NCBI GenBank assembly: GCA_019456145.1
Contig: VRUL01000018.1
Coordinates: forward strand, 37,572-101,571
DNA length: 64,000 nt
DNA from: Planctomycetota bacterium
GTDB taxonomy: Bacteria > Planctomycetota > Phycisphaerae > Sedimentisphaerales > Anaerobacaceae
Reading direction: 5' to 3'
The translations under genes and the position numbers were made by a program. Numbering within the stretch: the first letter of the stretch is position 1; every line of letters begins with the position of its first letter. Shown here one piece after another: positions 53,853-62,226 of the stretch. Under the pieces are notes generated by a model that worked only from the letters and a program-made list of their open reading frames with translations, was not told the origin of the DNA and searched no databases.

Positions 53853-53985
53853 GATTGGCTTTAATTGGGTTCGTTTTGGGTTCGTTTTTCCCGTGTTCGC
53901 TAAGTGTCTTATTTCTATAATCCTTTGTTAATACTTTATTTACGTTCATTTGGGCTTTCGGCAAATTGGGTTCGTTTTGCATAAT
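53853..53985 (-). repeat. NEPN-type dispersed element, copy C
   Basis: On the minus strand ATG at 53982 opens the 105-bp core (MQNEPNL...QMNVNKVLTKDY...SEHGKNEP), the same length as in copies A and B, followed by only two aacgaaccca/aaagccaat units. It is the shortest copy and lacks the TTCG hairpin region upstream. Confidence 0.65.
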
Positions 53986-54630
53986 AAAGGTCATAAATTG
54001 TTGGTAGCCTGGGCTGGATAGGCGGTTTGCGTAGCTTGTAGTTCGAAGTTCGTAGCTCATATTTAGTATTGCGTATTGCATAGATCGTAGCCCAAAGTTG
54101 CATCTGGTAGTCTGAAATCCTAAATCCTAAGCTCTAAATTTCCCTAACTACGACATTCTGGGACAGGCTAAACAAATTCAAATTACCGAAATCCTTAATT
54201 TTCAAAACAAAAGCTTCGGGAGGACGGTCCCGAAATGAGGGCTGAAAAAAAACACGTCCCTCTATAATTGGACGGATGTTCACTTTTGATACGAAAATAA
54301 GAGCCGTCACTCGTCGCCCGTCGCTCGTTACTCGTTTAAGGATAAGGAGATAAAAATTTTTTATTTTTTTCGTATTTTGTTGAAAACTATGTGCGCTTTT
54401 GATTGATTTTTCACAAAATTCTTACCCATCTTAACGCGCAAAAAGGGGGCCAGTTGCCACAAAGACACAAAGGCACGAAGAATATAGCCACGAAAAGGCA
54501 CAAAAGGGACAAAAGACAACAAAAAATGACCATAAAAGTGCTTTTTTTGGTCGCGCTTTTGCCATTGAAATCCGAAATATCTCCCGTATACTCTACCTAA
54601 AGTGAGCGGATTTCCTTGAGAATTATTCCG
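53986..54630. other. Gene-free low-complexity spacer
   Basis: Contains quasi-repeats such as gtagttcgaagttcgtagc (about 54038), cgtcgcccgtcgctcgtt (about 54313) and gccacaaagacacaaaggcac (about 54455), a style of degenerate repeat also seen near 14045. No supportable gene. Confidence 0.55.
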
Positions 54631-54631
54631 C

Positions 54632-54651
54632 GTGTGCAACAAGTTGCACAC
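54632..54651. repeat. Perfect palindrome, copy 1
   Basis: GTGTGCAACAAGTTGCACAC has 9-bp arms around AA. It lies 33 bp before the small membrane protein gene. An identical copy is at 55314-55333, also just upstream of a gene. Could be an operator or a hairpin in the leader RNA. Confidence 0.7.
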
Positions 54652-54684
54652 TCTACGAGACTTGTACGGATTAAAGGGAGACAG

Positions 54685-55092
54685 ATGGTAGGCCAGAAAT
54701 TTGAAAAGCTTATTTCGAAATGGAAATGGATATTAGTTCTTTCCTTAGCTTGTGCTGTCTTTGTGTCTTTTATGATTTTCAAGTTTGTTGATCAACTGCC
54801 TGAAAAAAAACTAGCAGAAGATTTTGTGCGGAATAATCGGAAGATTCAGAATTATTTCGGCCTTTTAGAGTTTGTGTCGAATGGCGATGGAGGTTCTGGG
54901 GTTAGGTACGAATTCGATGGCACCCGGGAAGGATACTATTCCTTTAGAATCGGAGGCAGAAAAAAATCGGGACAAGTAGTTGTCCGGTGGTATAGTGAGG
55001 GTTCAGGAATCAATTTTAAAGTAAATAGTATTGAATTACATGAGCCATGGAAGAATCCTGTATTAATATGGTCTTCTGAGCAACGGGAATAA
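54685..55092 (+). CDS. Small membrane protein, Coa1-like
   Basis: 135 aa from MVGQKFE (GGGAGA upstream). An N-terminal span (about residues 15-34) is followed by a beta-rich domain with repeated Gly (GDGGSGVRYEF, YSFRIGGRKKSGQVVVRWYSEG), the layout of cytochrome-oxidase-assembly-1-like proteins. The similarity is weak, so treat as hypothetical. AT-rich. Probably expressed with the adjacent 38-aa frame. Confidence 0.6.
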   Translation: MVGQKFEKLISKWKWILVLSLACAVFVSFMIFKFVDQLPEKKLAEDFVRNNRKIQNYFGLLEFVSNGDGGSGVRYEFDGTREGYYSFRIGGRKKSGQVVVRWYSEGSGINFKVNSIELHEPWKNPVLIWSSEQRE

Positions 55093-55097
55093 TCTTA

Positions 55098-55214
55098 ATG
55101 TTCTATTTTATAATTATTGTCCAGATAACAATGGTTTGTATTGTGGTTACCCACTTAGTTCTCTGGATTATTAAGCGCAAAAAGAGAGCCCACAAGTCCA
55201 ATGAAACCGGGTAG
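55098..55214 (+). CDS. Candidate 38-aa membrane microprotein
   Basis: Begins 5 bp after the stop of the preceding gene. The translation starts MFYFIIIVQITMVCIVVTHL and continues LWIIKRKKRAHKSNETG (given in two parts): one transmembrane helix followed by a basic tail, which would face the cytoplasm by the positive-inside rule. A weak GGGAA lies 8 nt upstream. Small, so chance is possible; tight spacing favours a real operon partner. Confidence 0.45.
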   Translation: MFYFIIIVQITMVCIVVTHLVLWIIKRKKRAHKSNETG

Positions 55215-55313
55215 TGTGTGCAAAATAAATTTTGTGGAGGATATTATGGAAAAGTGGATTTGGGGGAAATGCAAGAGAGTGTAAATAATGTATTTGTTAA
55301 TGAATAGGTCTGC

Positions 55314-55333
55314 GTGTGCAACAAGTTGCACAC
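55314..55333. repeat. Perfect palindrome, copy 2
   Basis: Identical to 54632-54651, 50 bp before the start of the 267-aa gene. Between the copies lies only the two-gene unit, so they may act as paired sites or be a dispersed hairpin. Confidence 0.7.
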
Positions 55334-55383
55334 CCTAACCGGTTTTTGGTCTTCTTTGGTCTGGTAGAATTCCAGAGTAGGTA

Positions 55384-56187
55384 ATGATTATGGCAAAAAA
55401 AAAGTTCCTTTTTAAGCCTTTCGAATGGCTGATAGTAGTAATAGTTTGTATAGCCGTGCTTTCTTGGTTAATTCCGAAATTAAGACGTAGAACTCAGCCA
55501 CCTTATCCCTTTAACAAATTAGATAAGGTAATGGTTCAAATTTACAATGAAATGCTTACTGGTAAGTCCAAGGATAAGATAATATCTGAATTTTCTGACA
55601 AGGAACAAAAGCTTATAAAGGAAATGGATGTTGCTTGGGAGCCGTCATACCTGTTCGTAGATACACCAAAAGGAATCTTGAATTATAAGTTTTTACCTGA
55701 GGTGAATCATATTGTTCTATATGCTACAATTGACAACAAACAATCGCCTCAAAAATCTACGGTTATTTTTTATTCGGCTTCAGGTGAAAAATCTAGTGCT
55801 TATACTGAAAAATTTCAAAAATATATTTTGACAACTAAATACGGAACAGAGCAACTACTTAAAAGTAAAAACTTCGAATTAACGACAATACATGAAGATT
55901 TTGAAGAAGAACAAAAAACGCAACTTACTTGTTATATTATCCTTAGATTACTTATAGAAAATGACGAGTCATTTGTCAAAAAAGCTATAGAATTAGCTTC
56001 AAAAGGTGATTATAGAACTAATGGGTGGCTGGTAAAGCTTCTCAATGCCTCAATTATATCTCCATCACTTCCCGAATTATATTCTAAGGTGGAAAACAAC
56101 CCTATTTTTGTAAATGCTTTGTCAGATTGGTATAAGGAAAATATTGGCAAAATAAATTTTACTAATAGATTTCTTTTCGAAGAATAG
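55384..56187 (+). CDS. Hypothetical membrane-anchored protein
   Basis: 267 aa with one N-terminal membrane span (about residues 15-30) after a Lys-rich start, then a soluble, alpha/beta region that is Lys- and Glu-rich with helices in the second half (QLTCYIILRLLIENDESFVKKAIELAS, split by length). No family recognised. AT-rich, like the two genes upstream, and preceded by the second palindrome. Confidence 0.65.
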   Translation: MIMAKKKFLFKPFEWLIVVIVCIAVLSWLIPKLRRRTQPPYPFNKLDKVMVQIYNEMLTGKSKDKIISEFSDKEQKLIKEMDVAWEPSYLFVDTPKGILNYKFLPEVNHIVLYATIDNKQSPQKSTVIFYSASGEKSSAYTEKFQKYILTTKYGTEQLLKSKNFELTTIHEDFEEEQKTQLTCYIILRLLIENDESFVKKAIELASKGDYRTNGWLVKLLNASIISPSLPELYSKVENNPIFVNALSDWYKENIGKINFTNRFLFEE

Positions 56188-56370
56188 CCTCTGCGATACT
56201 TGTCCATCAAATTTTAACAAAACTTCTGATGCACCTTTTATTGTCTTTTTTTTGCTCTTTTACAGGCAGATAAAAACCACAAAAAGCGTTTGAGACAAAA
56301 TACAAAAACGGATTCGGCGCCTGTGCAAGAATGACAAAGGGAGAAGGGAAAAGGCAAAATGCAAAAATGA

Positions 56371-56398
56371 TGAGATTCTTCGCTGCGCTCAGAATGAC
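56371..56398 (-). repeat. Dispersed repeat, copy 3
   Basis: The minus strand reads gtcattctgagcgca, gc, gaagaatctca without interruption. It is the best reference for the interrupted copy at 25057. Lies 15 bp from the stop of the GH130 gene. Confidence 0.75.
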
Positions 56399-56413
56399 GA
56401 GGGGAGGAGGAAT

Positions 56414-57349
56414 TTAGACAGGCGGTCTTGAATCGGTGAGGCACAGGTCGGTAAGGTCATCGATTACCGCTGTTCCGGCGCACATTACCTTGTCAGCTCC
56501 GCCCCAGTAGAGTTTCAATGTCCCATCATCTTCCGGCACCGCACCGCAGGTAAAGACTACGTTGTGCACATAGCCGACGACTTCCCAATCGTCTTCGGGC
56601 TGGAGGATCCAGCGGTCGCCAACGCCAAGAATAACAGAGGGGTCATCAAGCTTGTGCAAAGCGACGCCGAGGCGATATACGTTGCCGTCCATTGTGGGGA
56701 AGACGCCGTGGTAGATACTCAGCCAGCCTTTATCGGTGCGAATCGGGGGGGCGCCCGGACCGATCTTTGATTCGTCCCAGTGGTAGGTTACGGGCTTGAT
56801 CACAAGCTTCGAATCGCCCCAATACAGTAAATCCGGTGAATAGCTAATCCAGATTGACCAGGGGCTGATATCAGAATGAGGGCGGTCCAGCCGAGCGTAT
56901 CTGCCGTTGATTTTTTCGGGGAAAAGAACAGTATTTCGGTAATCGGCCTGAGTTATAAAGGCGATTCTTTCAATCGATTCGAAATCCTTTGTCTTAGCCA
57001 GACCGGTGCGGACGCCGTGTCTGGAATAGGCGCTATATGTTATATAATACTCACCTTCCAGAAGAGTGATGCGCGGGTCTTCGACGCCGAACTCCTCATA
57101 CTCAGAAAATGGCGGCTCTTTACCGGGTACCATAAAAGGCTTAGGGCGGGCTTTGAAATTGAAGCCATCTTCGCTCTCAGCGATACCGATTATGGACCGG
57201 CCGGTATCGAGATGCGAGCGAAACAGCATTATGTATCTGCCGTCGAATTTCGTAACGCCGGCGTTGTGGACCGTCTCGACTTTGTAGGGGACATCATCCT
57301 TTGTGAGGATGGGATTGCCTTTGTAGCGTTGGACGAATTGTTCAGTCAT
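56414..57349 (-). CDS. GH130 family glycosidase/phosphorylase
   Basis: 311-aa cytoplasmic five-bladed propeller. Motifs: NPILTKDDVPYKVETVHNAGV, EEFGVEDPRITLLEGEYYITYSA, GPGAPPIRTDKGWLSIYHGV and YVHNVVFTCGAVPEDDGTLKLYWGGAD (given in parts), which match mannoside phosphorylases and beta-mannosidases of GH130. The Asp in VEDPR fits the catalytic acid position. The absence of a signal peptide suggests intracellular use of beta-mannooligosaccharides or glycoconjugate remodelling next to the glycosyltransferase. Confidence 0.88.
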   Translation of the reverse strand: MTEQFVQRYKGNPILTKDDVPYKVETVHNAGVTKFDGRYIMLFRSHLDTGRSIIGIAESEDGFNFKARPKPFMVPGKEPPFSEYEEFGVEDPRITLLEGEYYITYSAYSRHGVRTGLAKTKDFESIERIAFITQADYRNTVLFPEKINGRYARLDRPHSDISPWSIWISYSPDLLYWGDSKLVIKPVTYHWDESKIGPGAPPIRTDKGWLSIYHGVFPTMDGNVYRLGVALHKLDDPSVILGVGDRWILQPEDDWEVVGYVHNVVFTCGAVPEDDGTLKLYWGGADKVMCAGTAVIDDLTDLCLTDSRPPV

Positions 57350-57368
57350 TTGTTTTTGTCCAAGGTAA

Positions 57369-57390
57369 CCCCGGATTCAAGAATCCGGGG
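57369..57390. repeat. REP hairpin 1
   Basis: CCCCGGATT-CAAG-AATCCGGGG, flanked by gtaa on the left and ctaaaatt on the right. See REP 2 at 57440-57461 with a covarying stem. Confidence 0.8.
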
Positions 57391-57439
57391 CTAAAATTAC
57401 TTTAATCTCGTAACCCCTAAAATTAGCTTAACCTCGTAA

Positions 57440-57461
57440 CCCCAGATTCAAGAATCTGGGG
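57440..57461. repeat. REP hairpin 2, overlaps the RAYT stop
   Basis: CCCCAGATT-CAAG-AATCTGGGG, flanked by cgtaa and ctaaaattt. Compared with REP 1, two stem positions changed together and pairing is kept. The stop codon of the transposase gene lies in its loop and left arm (57448-57450). Confidence 0.8.
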
Positions 57462-57900
57462 CTAAAATTTGTTTTGAAACATAACTTATCACATTTTCCA
57501 AATCTTTTACATCGAAACAGTACCTTTTGTCGTAACCTTTCGTCCATACTTTGCCGTTAAAACCGTTTTTTTGCAAGGCATACGTGCTTACACGTTTGTA
57601 TCGCTGTACTATCCGCGATATCGATTCCGAACATGGTTCAGCAACAATATGAACATGATTACTACAGACGGCAAGGGCGCAAATCTTGTGTTTTATCCTT
57701 TCTGCTTCGGTAAAAATTGCTTCTTTAACTAATCTTCTTTGTGATTCTTTTAATTTGACGGGCTCACTTTTTAGTTTTTGTTTATTCGTCAGATACAGTC
57801 TGATATCAGGTTCTAATATTGTTCCATTTTTGACCCAGCCCCTTTCGTCTCCCTGAAGCCAACTCCCGTCTGTTGTCCAGGTCAACATATATCCAATCAT
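57448..57900 (-). CDS. REP-associated tyrosine transposase (RAYT), Y1_Tnp family
   Basis: 150 aa from MIGYMLTWTTDGSW. The HUH metal site is NHVHIV, the catalytic Tyr is in VISYVSK, and the block VWTKGYDKRYCFDVKD fits the RAYT group of single-strand transposases related to IS200/IS605. Such proteins recognise REP hairpins and are thought to spread them. Two REP hairpins flank its 3' end, and the last six residues (ILAPDS) are encoded by the REP itself. Start lies 2 bp after the GT4 stop. A longer upstream frame exists but overlaps the GT gene. Confidence 0.88.
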   Translation of the reverse strand: MIGYMLTWTTDGSWLQGDERGWVKNGTILEPDIRLYLTNKQKLKSEPVKLKESQRRLVKEAIFTEAERIKHKICALAVCSNHVHIVAEPCSESISRIVQRYKRVSTYALQKNGFNGKVWTKGYDKRYCFDVKDLENVISYVSKQILAPDS

Positions 57901-57902
57901 TC

Positions 57903-58937
57903 TTATTTTCTTTCTCGGCGGAAGATTTCCTCGTAGACCTTTTCGTAGCCAGAGACCATGCAATCAATGGTAAAGTTTTCTTCCACTCGCTGCAGGCACT
58001 TTTTACGGTCGATACTATCTATTTTGCCAACAGCGGCTACCGCTTCATCTACGTTGTTGACCAGGAAACCTGTTACCTTATCTTCGATAACCTCTCGACA
58101 CGAACCCAAATCCATTGCAATTAACGGCACGCCAGCGGCCATGGACTCGGCCATTACCAGGCCGAACCGTTCGGGTATGGTATTGAGATGAATAACGGCG
58201 TAAGCTTCTTTAAGGAGAGCGTCGCGCTGAACGGGATTAACCGGGCCGATGAACTTGATCGAAGTATCGTTGATGTGAGGCTTTACCAGGTCGTCAAAGT
58301 ACTTCTGGTCTTGAATTATGCCAGCTATTATGAGGTCTTTACCGGCTTTTTTTGCCACGTCAATGGCCAGATGTGTTCCCTTGTCCATGTCTATGCGGCC
58401 GTAATGGACAAGCTTGTCACCGGGCGTTTGTCTGAAAGTGAGGTTGGAAAGGTCAATGCCGTTGTAGACTGTTGCAAGATAAGGTAATCCGGGGTCTCTG
58501 TCGGAATCGCTTATGGAAGTATAGTAGGAGTCTTTGTGGTCATAGTAAATCCGCAAAATATCCTGGTCGGAAAATCCGTGGATAGTGGTAAGCATTGGTG
58601 TTTTTATAAATGGAAGGTAGGTCAAGGGCAGGTAATCAAAATTGTTGTGAATCAGGTCAAACTCATCCGCCCGCTCCATTACCTTTGAAATATGAAAGCA
58701 CGTTGAGACAAGTGGGATATGCTTATCTTCTTCTTCGTAGCCTCTTTCGACAAAACCTACAAGTTTTGCTTTTGTTATAGATTCTTTTGTGGCGAAAAGC
58801 GTTACATCTTTCCATCCACGGGCCACCAGGCCCTCTGCAATATTGCTTGCCACGGTTTCCCATGCGCCATAGGCCCGAGGAGGAGTCCGCCAGGCGACCG
58901 GGGCTAAAATTGCAATCCGTTTGTTTTTTATATCCAT
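57903..58937 (-). CDS. GT4-family glycosyltransferase
   Basis: 344-aa retaining glycosyltransferase with two Rossmann-like halves: GAWETVASNIAEGLVARGW near the start and the donor-binding PERFGLVMAESMAAGVPLIA region (E-x7-E type) near residue 255-280. Donor and acceptor unknown. A surface or storage glycan is likely given the nearby nucleotide-sugar dehydrogenase. Stop is 2 bp before the RAYT start. Confidence 0.88.
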   Translation of the reverse strand: MDIKNKRIAILAPVAWRTPPRAYGAWETVASNIAEGLVARGWKDVTLFATKESITKAKLVGFVERGYEEEDKHIPLVSTCFHISKVMERADEFDLIHNNFDYLPLTYLPFIKTPMLTTIHGFSDQDILRIYYDHKDSYYTSISDSDRDPGLPYLATVYNGIDLSNLTFRQTPGDKLVHYGRIDMDKGTHLAIDVAKKAGKDLIIAGIIQDQKYFDDLVKPHINDTSIKFIGPVNPVQRDALLKEAYAVIHLNTIPERFGLVMAESMAAGVPLIAMDLGSCREVIEDKVTGFLVNNVDEAVAAVGKIDSIDRKKCLQRVEENFTIDCMVSGYEKVYEEIFRRERK

Positions 58938-59039
58938 CTAAATTTCCGTAAAATTCAAAGCGAAAAATGCACGGCCATAATACCAAATCCGAGGATGTTA
59001 GATTTTGAATTACAGTTCTTCGCTTTTAGCCCTAATTTT

Positions 59040-60674
59040 TTAACCCCTTCTCACTTCTTCTTTTATCCGCTGGATATGTCCCCGCCCTAAAGCTTTTACC
59101 TCACAGCCAAGTTCGAAATATCGGCGGATTTTTTCGTCGTCCAATATGCCAAAGCAATCAATAACAGCAAGCGGAGCTCCGGCCCATTCGACTATTTTTT
59201 CCGGGTCAAGCTGCAGGTAAGGTGCGTGCGGCACCGCTAATATGATTCCCCAGGCACCCTTAAGCACAGCAGCAAGGTCATGCTGAATGCGAGTATTAAC
59301 CAAATCATTCTGATTGCGGAAGAACCTTGCCAACGAGTGACCCGGTGCCGGATAGGTATCCTGTTTTTCTAACTCATACCAGTGCTCAAGGTACGGGTCG
59401 TGCACGTGCATCTCAGCTCCCATCTCGGTCAGCCTTCGAACGACTACTTCTGAACCGCTGTACCGGGTATCGGCAACATCCTGTCGATAACTGGCTCCGC
59501 ACAGTAATATAGTTGCACCAGCAATTTGGCGGCCCATATTTCTAAGGGCGTCTCTTGTCAGTGTCGCTACATGAAGGCCGCGGGTGTCGTTGATATCGAT
59601 TGCCATTGTTGTTATCTTGAAGATGTCGTCATTGAAACCGAGGATGTGCTTGTATGCCCATTGCCCGAGACCGCCGTCTTTCGGGAGGCAATATCCGCCG
59701 ATGCCCGGGCCGGGGAATATTATGTTGCTGTGCGTAGGCCGGACCTTGATTGCCTTGATGACTTTAGTCAGATCAACGCCGTTACGCTCTGCGAACAAAC
59801 TCCACTCATCAAGGAATGCCAGGATGGTGGCACGGTAAGAATTCTCAACGATTTTGGTAGTCTCTGATTCGATCGGGCGGTCCATAACGGTCAGTGGATA
59901 TTCGGCGGTGTTAAGGACTTCTTTCAAGAACTTCTCAACACGCTCTTTCGCTTCTTGGTTACAGCCGGAACACACACGCCAAAAATCCCGAATCGATGAA
60001 ATGTAATTTTTGCCCGGCATAACACGCTCAAAACTATGCGCCAGCAGCGGCTCTGAATCTATACCTCGCGCAGCAAAGGCTTTCTTCATAATCGGCCAGG
60101 CGACGAACTCCGTTGTGCCGGGTGCTACAGTCGTCTCAATCAGCGTCAGACATTTCGGGGGTATCTTTTGGCCGATGGTTTTTATTGTTGCTTCCAGTGC
60201 GCTCATTTCTGCTTTGCCGGTCCGCATATTGCCAAGGTCCTTTTTCGTATAATCGCACTGGACATCCACAACCACACAATCAGCCAGCTTTAGACAGTCG
60301 CTGTTATAGGTAGCTACCAGAGTTTTTTTCTCGAGCACGCAGCGGGCTATCATCGGCTCGACCTCAGGGTCTTCTGCCTTTACCGGCGACTGGCCTCTGT
60401 TAAGCAGGGGAATTTTCCAATAGCTTCGGGTGCTGGGCCTTTGACAGCCGATAACAAGCTTGTCTGGCTTGCCGGTTTTCTCGTCAACACTGTCAGCAAC
60501 AATAGCTGCCATAACCGCACCGACGAATCCGACACCCATCACTACAACGATTTCTTTCTCCTGGCTGCGTGCCGCTTCTACCAGCGACTCAATGCGCTCA
60601 AACTCCGCAGCATATTCATCCCGTTTGGGAATAGCGAATTTTTCACCTTCCGGACTTATTGAATAATCGGTCAT
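59040..60674 (-). CDS. Nucleotide-sugar dehydrogenase (UDP-glucose/GDP-mannose dehydrogenase family)
   Basis: 544-aa NAD-dependent enzyme oxidising a nucleotide sugar to the uronate. Rossmann motif VVMGVGFVGAVMAAI at about residues 43-57, middle domain VENSYRATILAFLDEW, and catalytic Cys in PGIGGYCLPKDGG. It is about 100 aa longer than standard UDP-glucose dehydrogenases, mostly from an extended N-terminus and insertions (SEPLLAHSFERVMPGKNY). Probably provides an acidic sugar for the glycosyltransferase downstream. Confidence 0.87.
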   Translation of the reverse strand: MTDYSISPEGEKFAIPKRDEYAAEFERIESLVEAARSQEKEIVVVMGVGFVGAVMAAIVADSVDEKTGKPDKLVIGCQRPSTRSYWKIPLLNRGQSPVKAEDPEVEPMIARCVLEKKTLVATYNSDCLKLADCVVVDVQCDYTKKDLGNMRTGKAEMSALEATIKTIGQKIPPKCLTLIETTVAPGTTEFVAWPIMKKAFAARGIDSEPLLAHSFERVMPGKNYISSIRDFWRVCSGCNQEAKERVEKFLKEVLNTAEYPLTVMDRPIESETTKIVENSYRATILAFLDEWSLFAERNGVDLTKVIKAIKVRPTHSNIIFPGPGIGGYCLPKDGGLGQWAYKHILGFNDDIFKITTMAIDINDTRGLHVATLTRDALRNMGRQIAGATILLCGASYRQDVADTRYSGSEVVVRRLTEMGAEMHVHDPYLEHWYELEKQDTYPAPGHSLARFFRNQNDLVNTRIQHDLAAVLKGAWGIILAVPHAPYLQLDPEKIVEWAGAPLAVIDCFGILDDEKIRRYFELGCEVKALGRGHIQRIKEEVRRG

Positions 60675-60750
60675 TGTTGAAACCTCATAACATCAGCATA
60701 AAACGAAAAAATGTAAGATATCATATTTTTTTGATTTCAGCTCTTAATTC

Positions 60751-60837
60751 GTCTAACTATCGCCGCAAGTTTACCAACAAAATTCTGGATATCAAGGTCT
60801 TTTACATCAGTTCTGAACCTGCCAGGTATAGTTAGAC
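60751..60837. other. attC-like imperfect palindrome
   Basis: GTCTAAC (60751-60757) and GTTAGAC (60831-60837) fit the integron R'' (RYYYAAC) and R' (GTTRRRY) boxes, 11 bp of perfect inverted repeat with the flanks, and a weaker inner pairing (GCAAGTT with AACCTGC). The 87-bp span is normal for attC. No integrase or array is visible; the site is 3' of the cytochrome/DUF1080 gene. Confidence 0.3.
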
Positions 60838-60964
60838 GTGAAGCATATTTCGTAAAGTATAGTCCGATATATGAAAGATTAGGTTGGAGCTACTTTTGAT
60901 ATCGGAAATAAGAGGTCTACTGCCACCCTAAACGAACATAAATGTACCCAAATCAAGCCTTGTT

Positions 60965-62089
60965 CTATTTTTCCAATTTAGATGCAGCTGGTTTAGTACC
61001 GGATTTCGTATCAGCTTTCTCCTGTTCGCCCAGCTTTTGGATGAGCACTTCGCGGACATAAAGTTCCGCAGCTTTGTATCTCGGATGTGTCTCGATGTGC
61101 AGCCCGATATTTCCTTTGGCAGGCCCGCTCACCCAGATTGCCCCGACTTCCTCTCCGTTTAGCCAGACCTGAAACCTTTTGCCCCGGACCTTTACCGAGA
61201 TGGTATTCCAGCTTTGACGGTCAACAAGGTCTTGGCGCAGGTTTGTCAAAGCTAATCCTTTACCGGGCACCCAGAGGCTCCCTGTAAAGGCCGAGGCCTT
61301 GTGGTTCTCGAATATCTCGACCCGTGGACCCCGCTCGGTGCCTGCGGCGCGCAGCCAGATTCCCGCGTGGATGGGCCATGTGGCGCGGAAAGTCACTGAA
61401 AGCAGATAATCCTCATATACCGCATCGGTCCAAAGAGTGCCGCCTTTGCCATTAGGTTTAACTGCTGCGACGAGTCGGCCGTGCTTGACTTCCCAGGAGA
61501 TGTCGCCAGAGGGTCGCCAGCCTGTGAGGTCGCGCCCATTGAAGGCAGTAATCCAATTGGTGGACTGCTCTTGAGATTCTGTGGCTACATCCTTCACGAT
61601 GTTGTGCGTCCCATGGCAGTCTGTGCAGACCGCCTTTGATGTGATGAACCGCCCATTGGGACGGACGCGGTGCAGCCATTTCTTTAGAAAAGCTTTTACC
61701 GCCTCGTGATCCATGTGGTCCTGGCGGCCATAAACACTGCGATCACCGCCTGGCTTGTGGCACATCGGATTTGAACACATTTTTTGGACCTCGGCCCGGC
61801 CGAAGAGAAGATCAGGCTTGGTCATCAGCATCTCGTCGTGCATGTGTTCAATCGAAGGGCCATGACATTGGTCACAGGTAATATCCATATCCAAGTGGAT
61901 TGTTGTGATATCCTCGGTTTTCAGGCTGGCGTGGCAGACGTAACACTTGGAATTGCCGCCGGATTTTTCAGAAGTGGATTTTTCGGCTTGTGGTTCACTC
62001 GCGAAACACACAGCAAGTACACAAGCCGAAGCTACGAGGAAAAGCCCCCCCCAGACAAGGTACACATCAACTCGTTTATTTAAGCGCAC
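60965..62089 (-). CDS. Multiheme cytochrome c fused to a DUF1080 domain
   Basis: 374-aa exported protein with an N-terminal membrane/signal segment. Heme sites are CYVCH (49-53), CDQCH (72-76), a CX4CH variant (C105 to H111) and CTDCH (155-159), resembling a NapC-, doubled-CXXCH-like redox module. From about residue 178 to the end it is a DUF1080/3-keto-disaccharide-hydrolase-like beta-sandwich (ITAFNGRDLTGW, GIWLRAAG, WNTISVKVRGKRFQVWLNGE). The combination suggests redox chemistry of sugars at the cell surface. The last roughly 20 residues are charged. Confidence 0.82.
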   Translation of the reverse strand: MRLNKRVDVYLVWGGLFLVASACVLAVCFASEPQAEKSTSEKSGGNSKCYVCHASLKTEDITTIHLDMDITCDQCHGPSIEHMHDEMLMTKPDLLFGRAEVQKMCSNPMCHKPGGDRSVYGRQDHMDHEAVKAFLKKWLHRVRPNGRFITSKAVCTDCHGTHNIVKDVATESQEQSTNWITAFNGRDLTGWRPSGDISWEVKHGRLVAAVKPNGKGGTLWTDAVYEDYLLSVTFRATWPIHAGIWLRAAGTERGPRVEIFENHKASAFTGSLWVPGKGLALTNLRQDLVDRQSWNTISVKVRGKRFQVWLNGEEVGAIWVSGPAKGNIGLHIETHPRYKAAELYVREVLIQKLGEQEKADTKSGTKPAASKLEK

Positions 62090-62226
62090 TACTTTCCTCC
62101 TTTGCTAAACCAAATTAAAGCGGCAGATGCAGCAACAGTATTGGCCATCCGTGCAAATTGTGCGGCCACAGGCAATCCGCTGTGCAACTGTCGGTTTCCA
62201 TTGAGTACCGGTTGAATACCTAAGGA

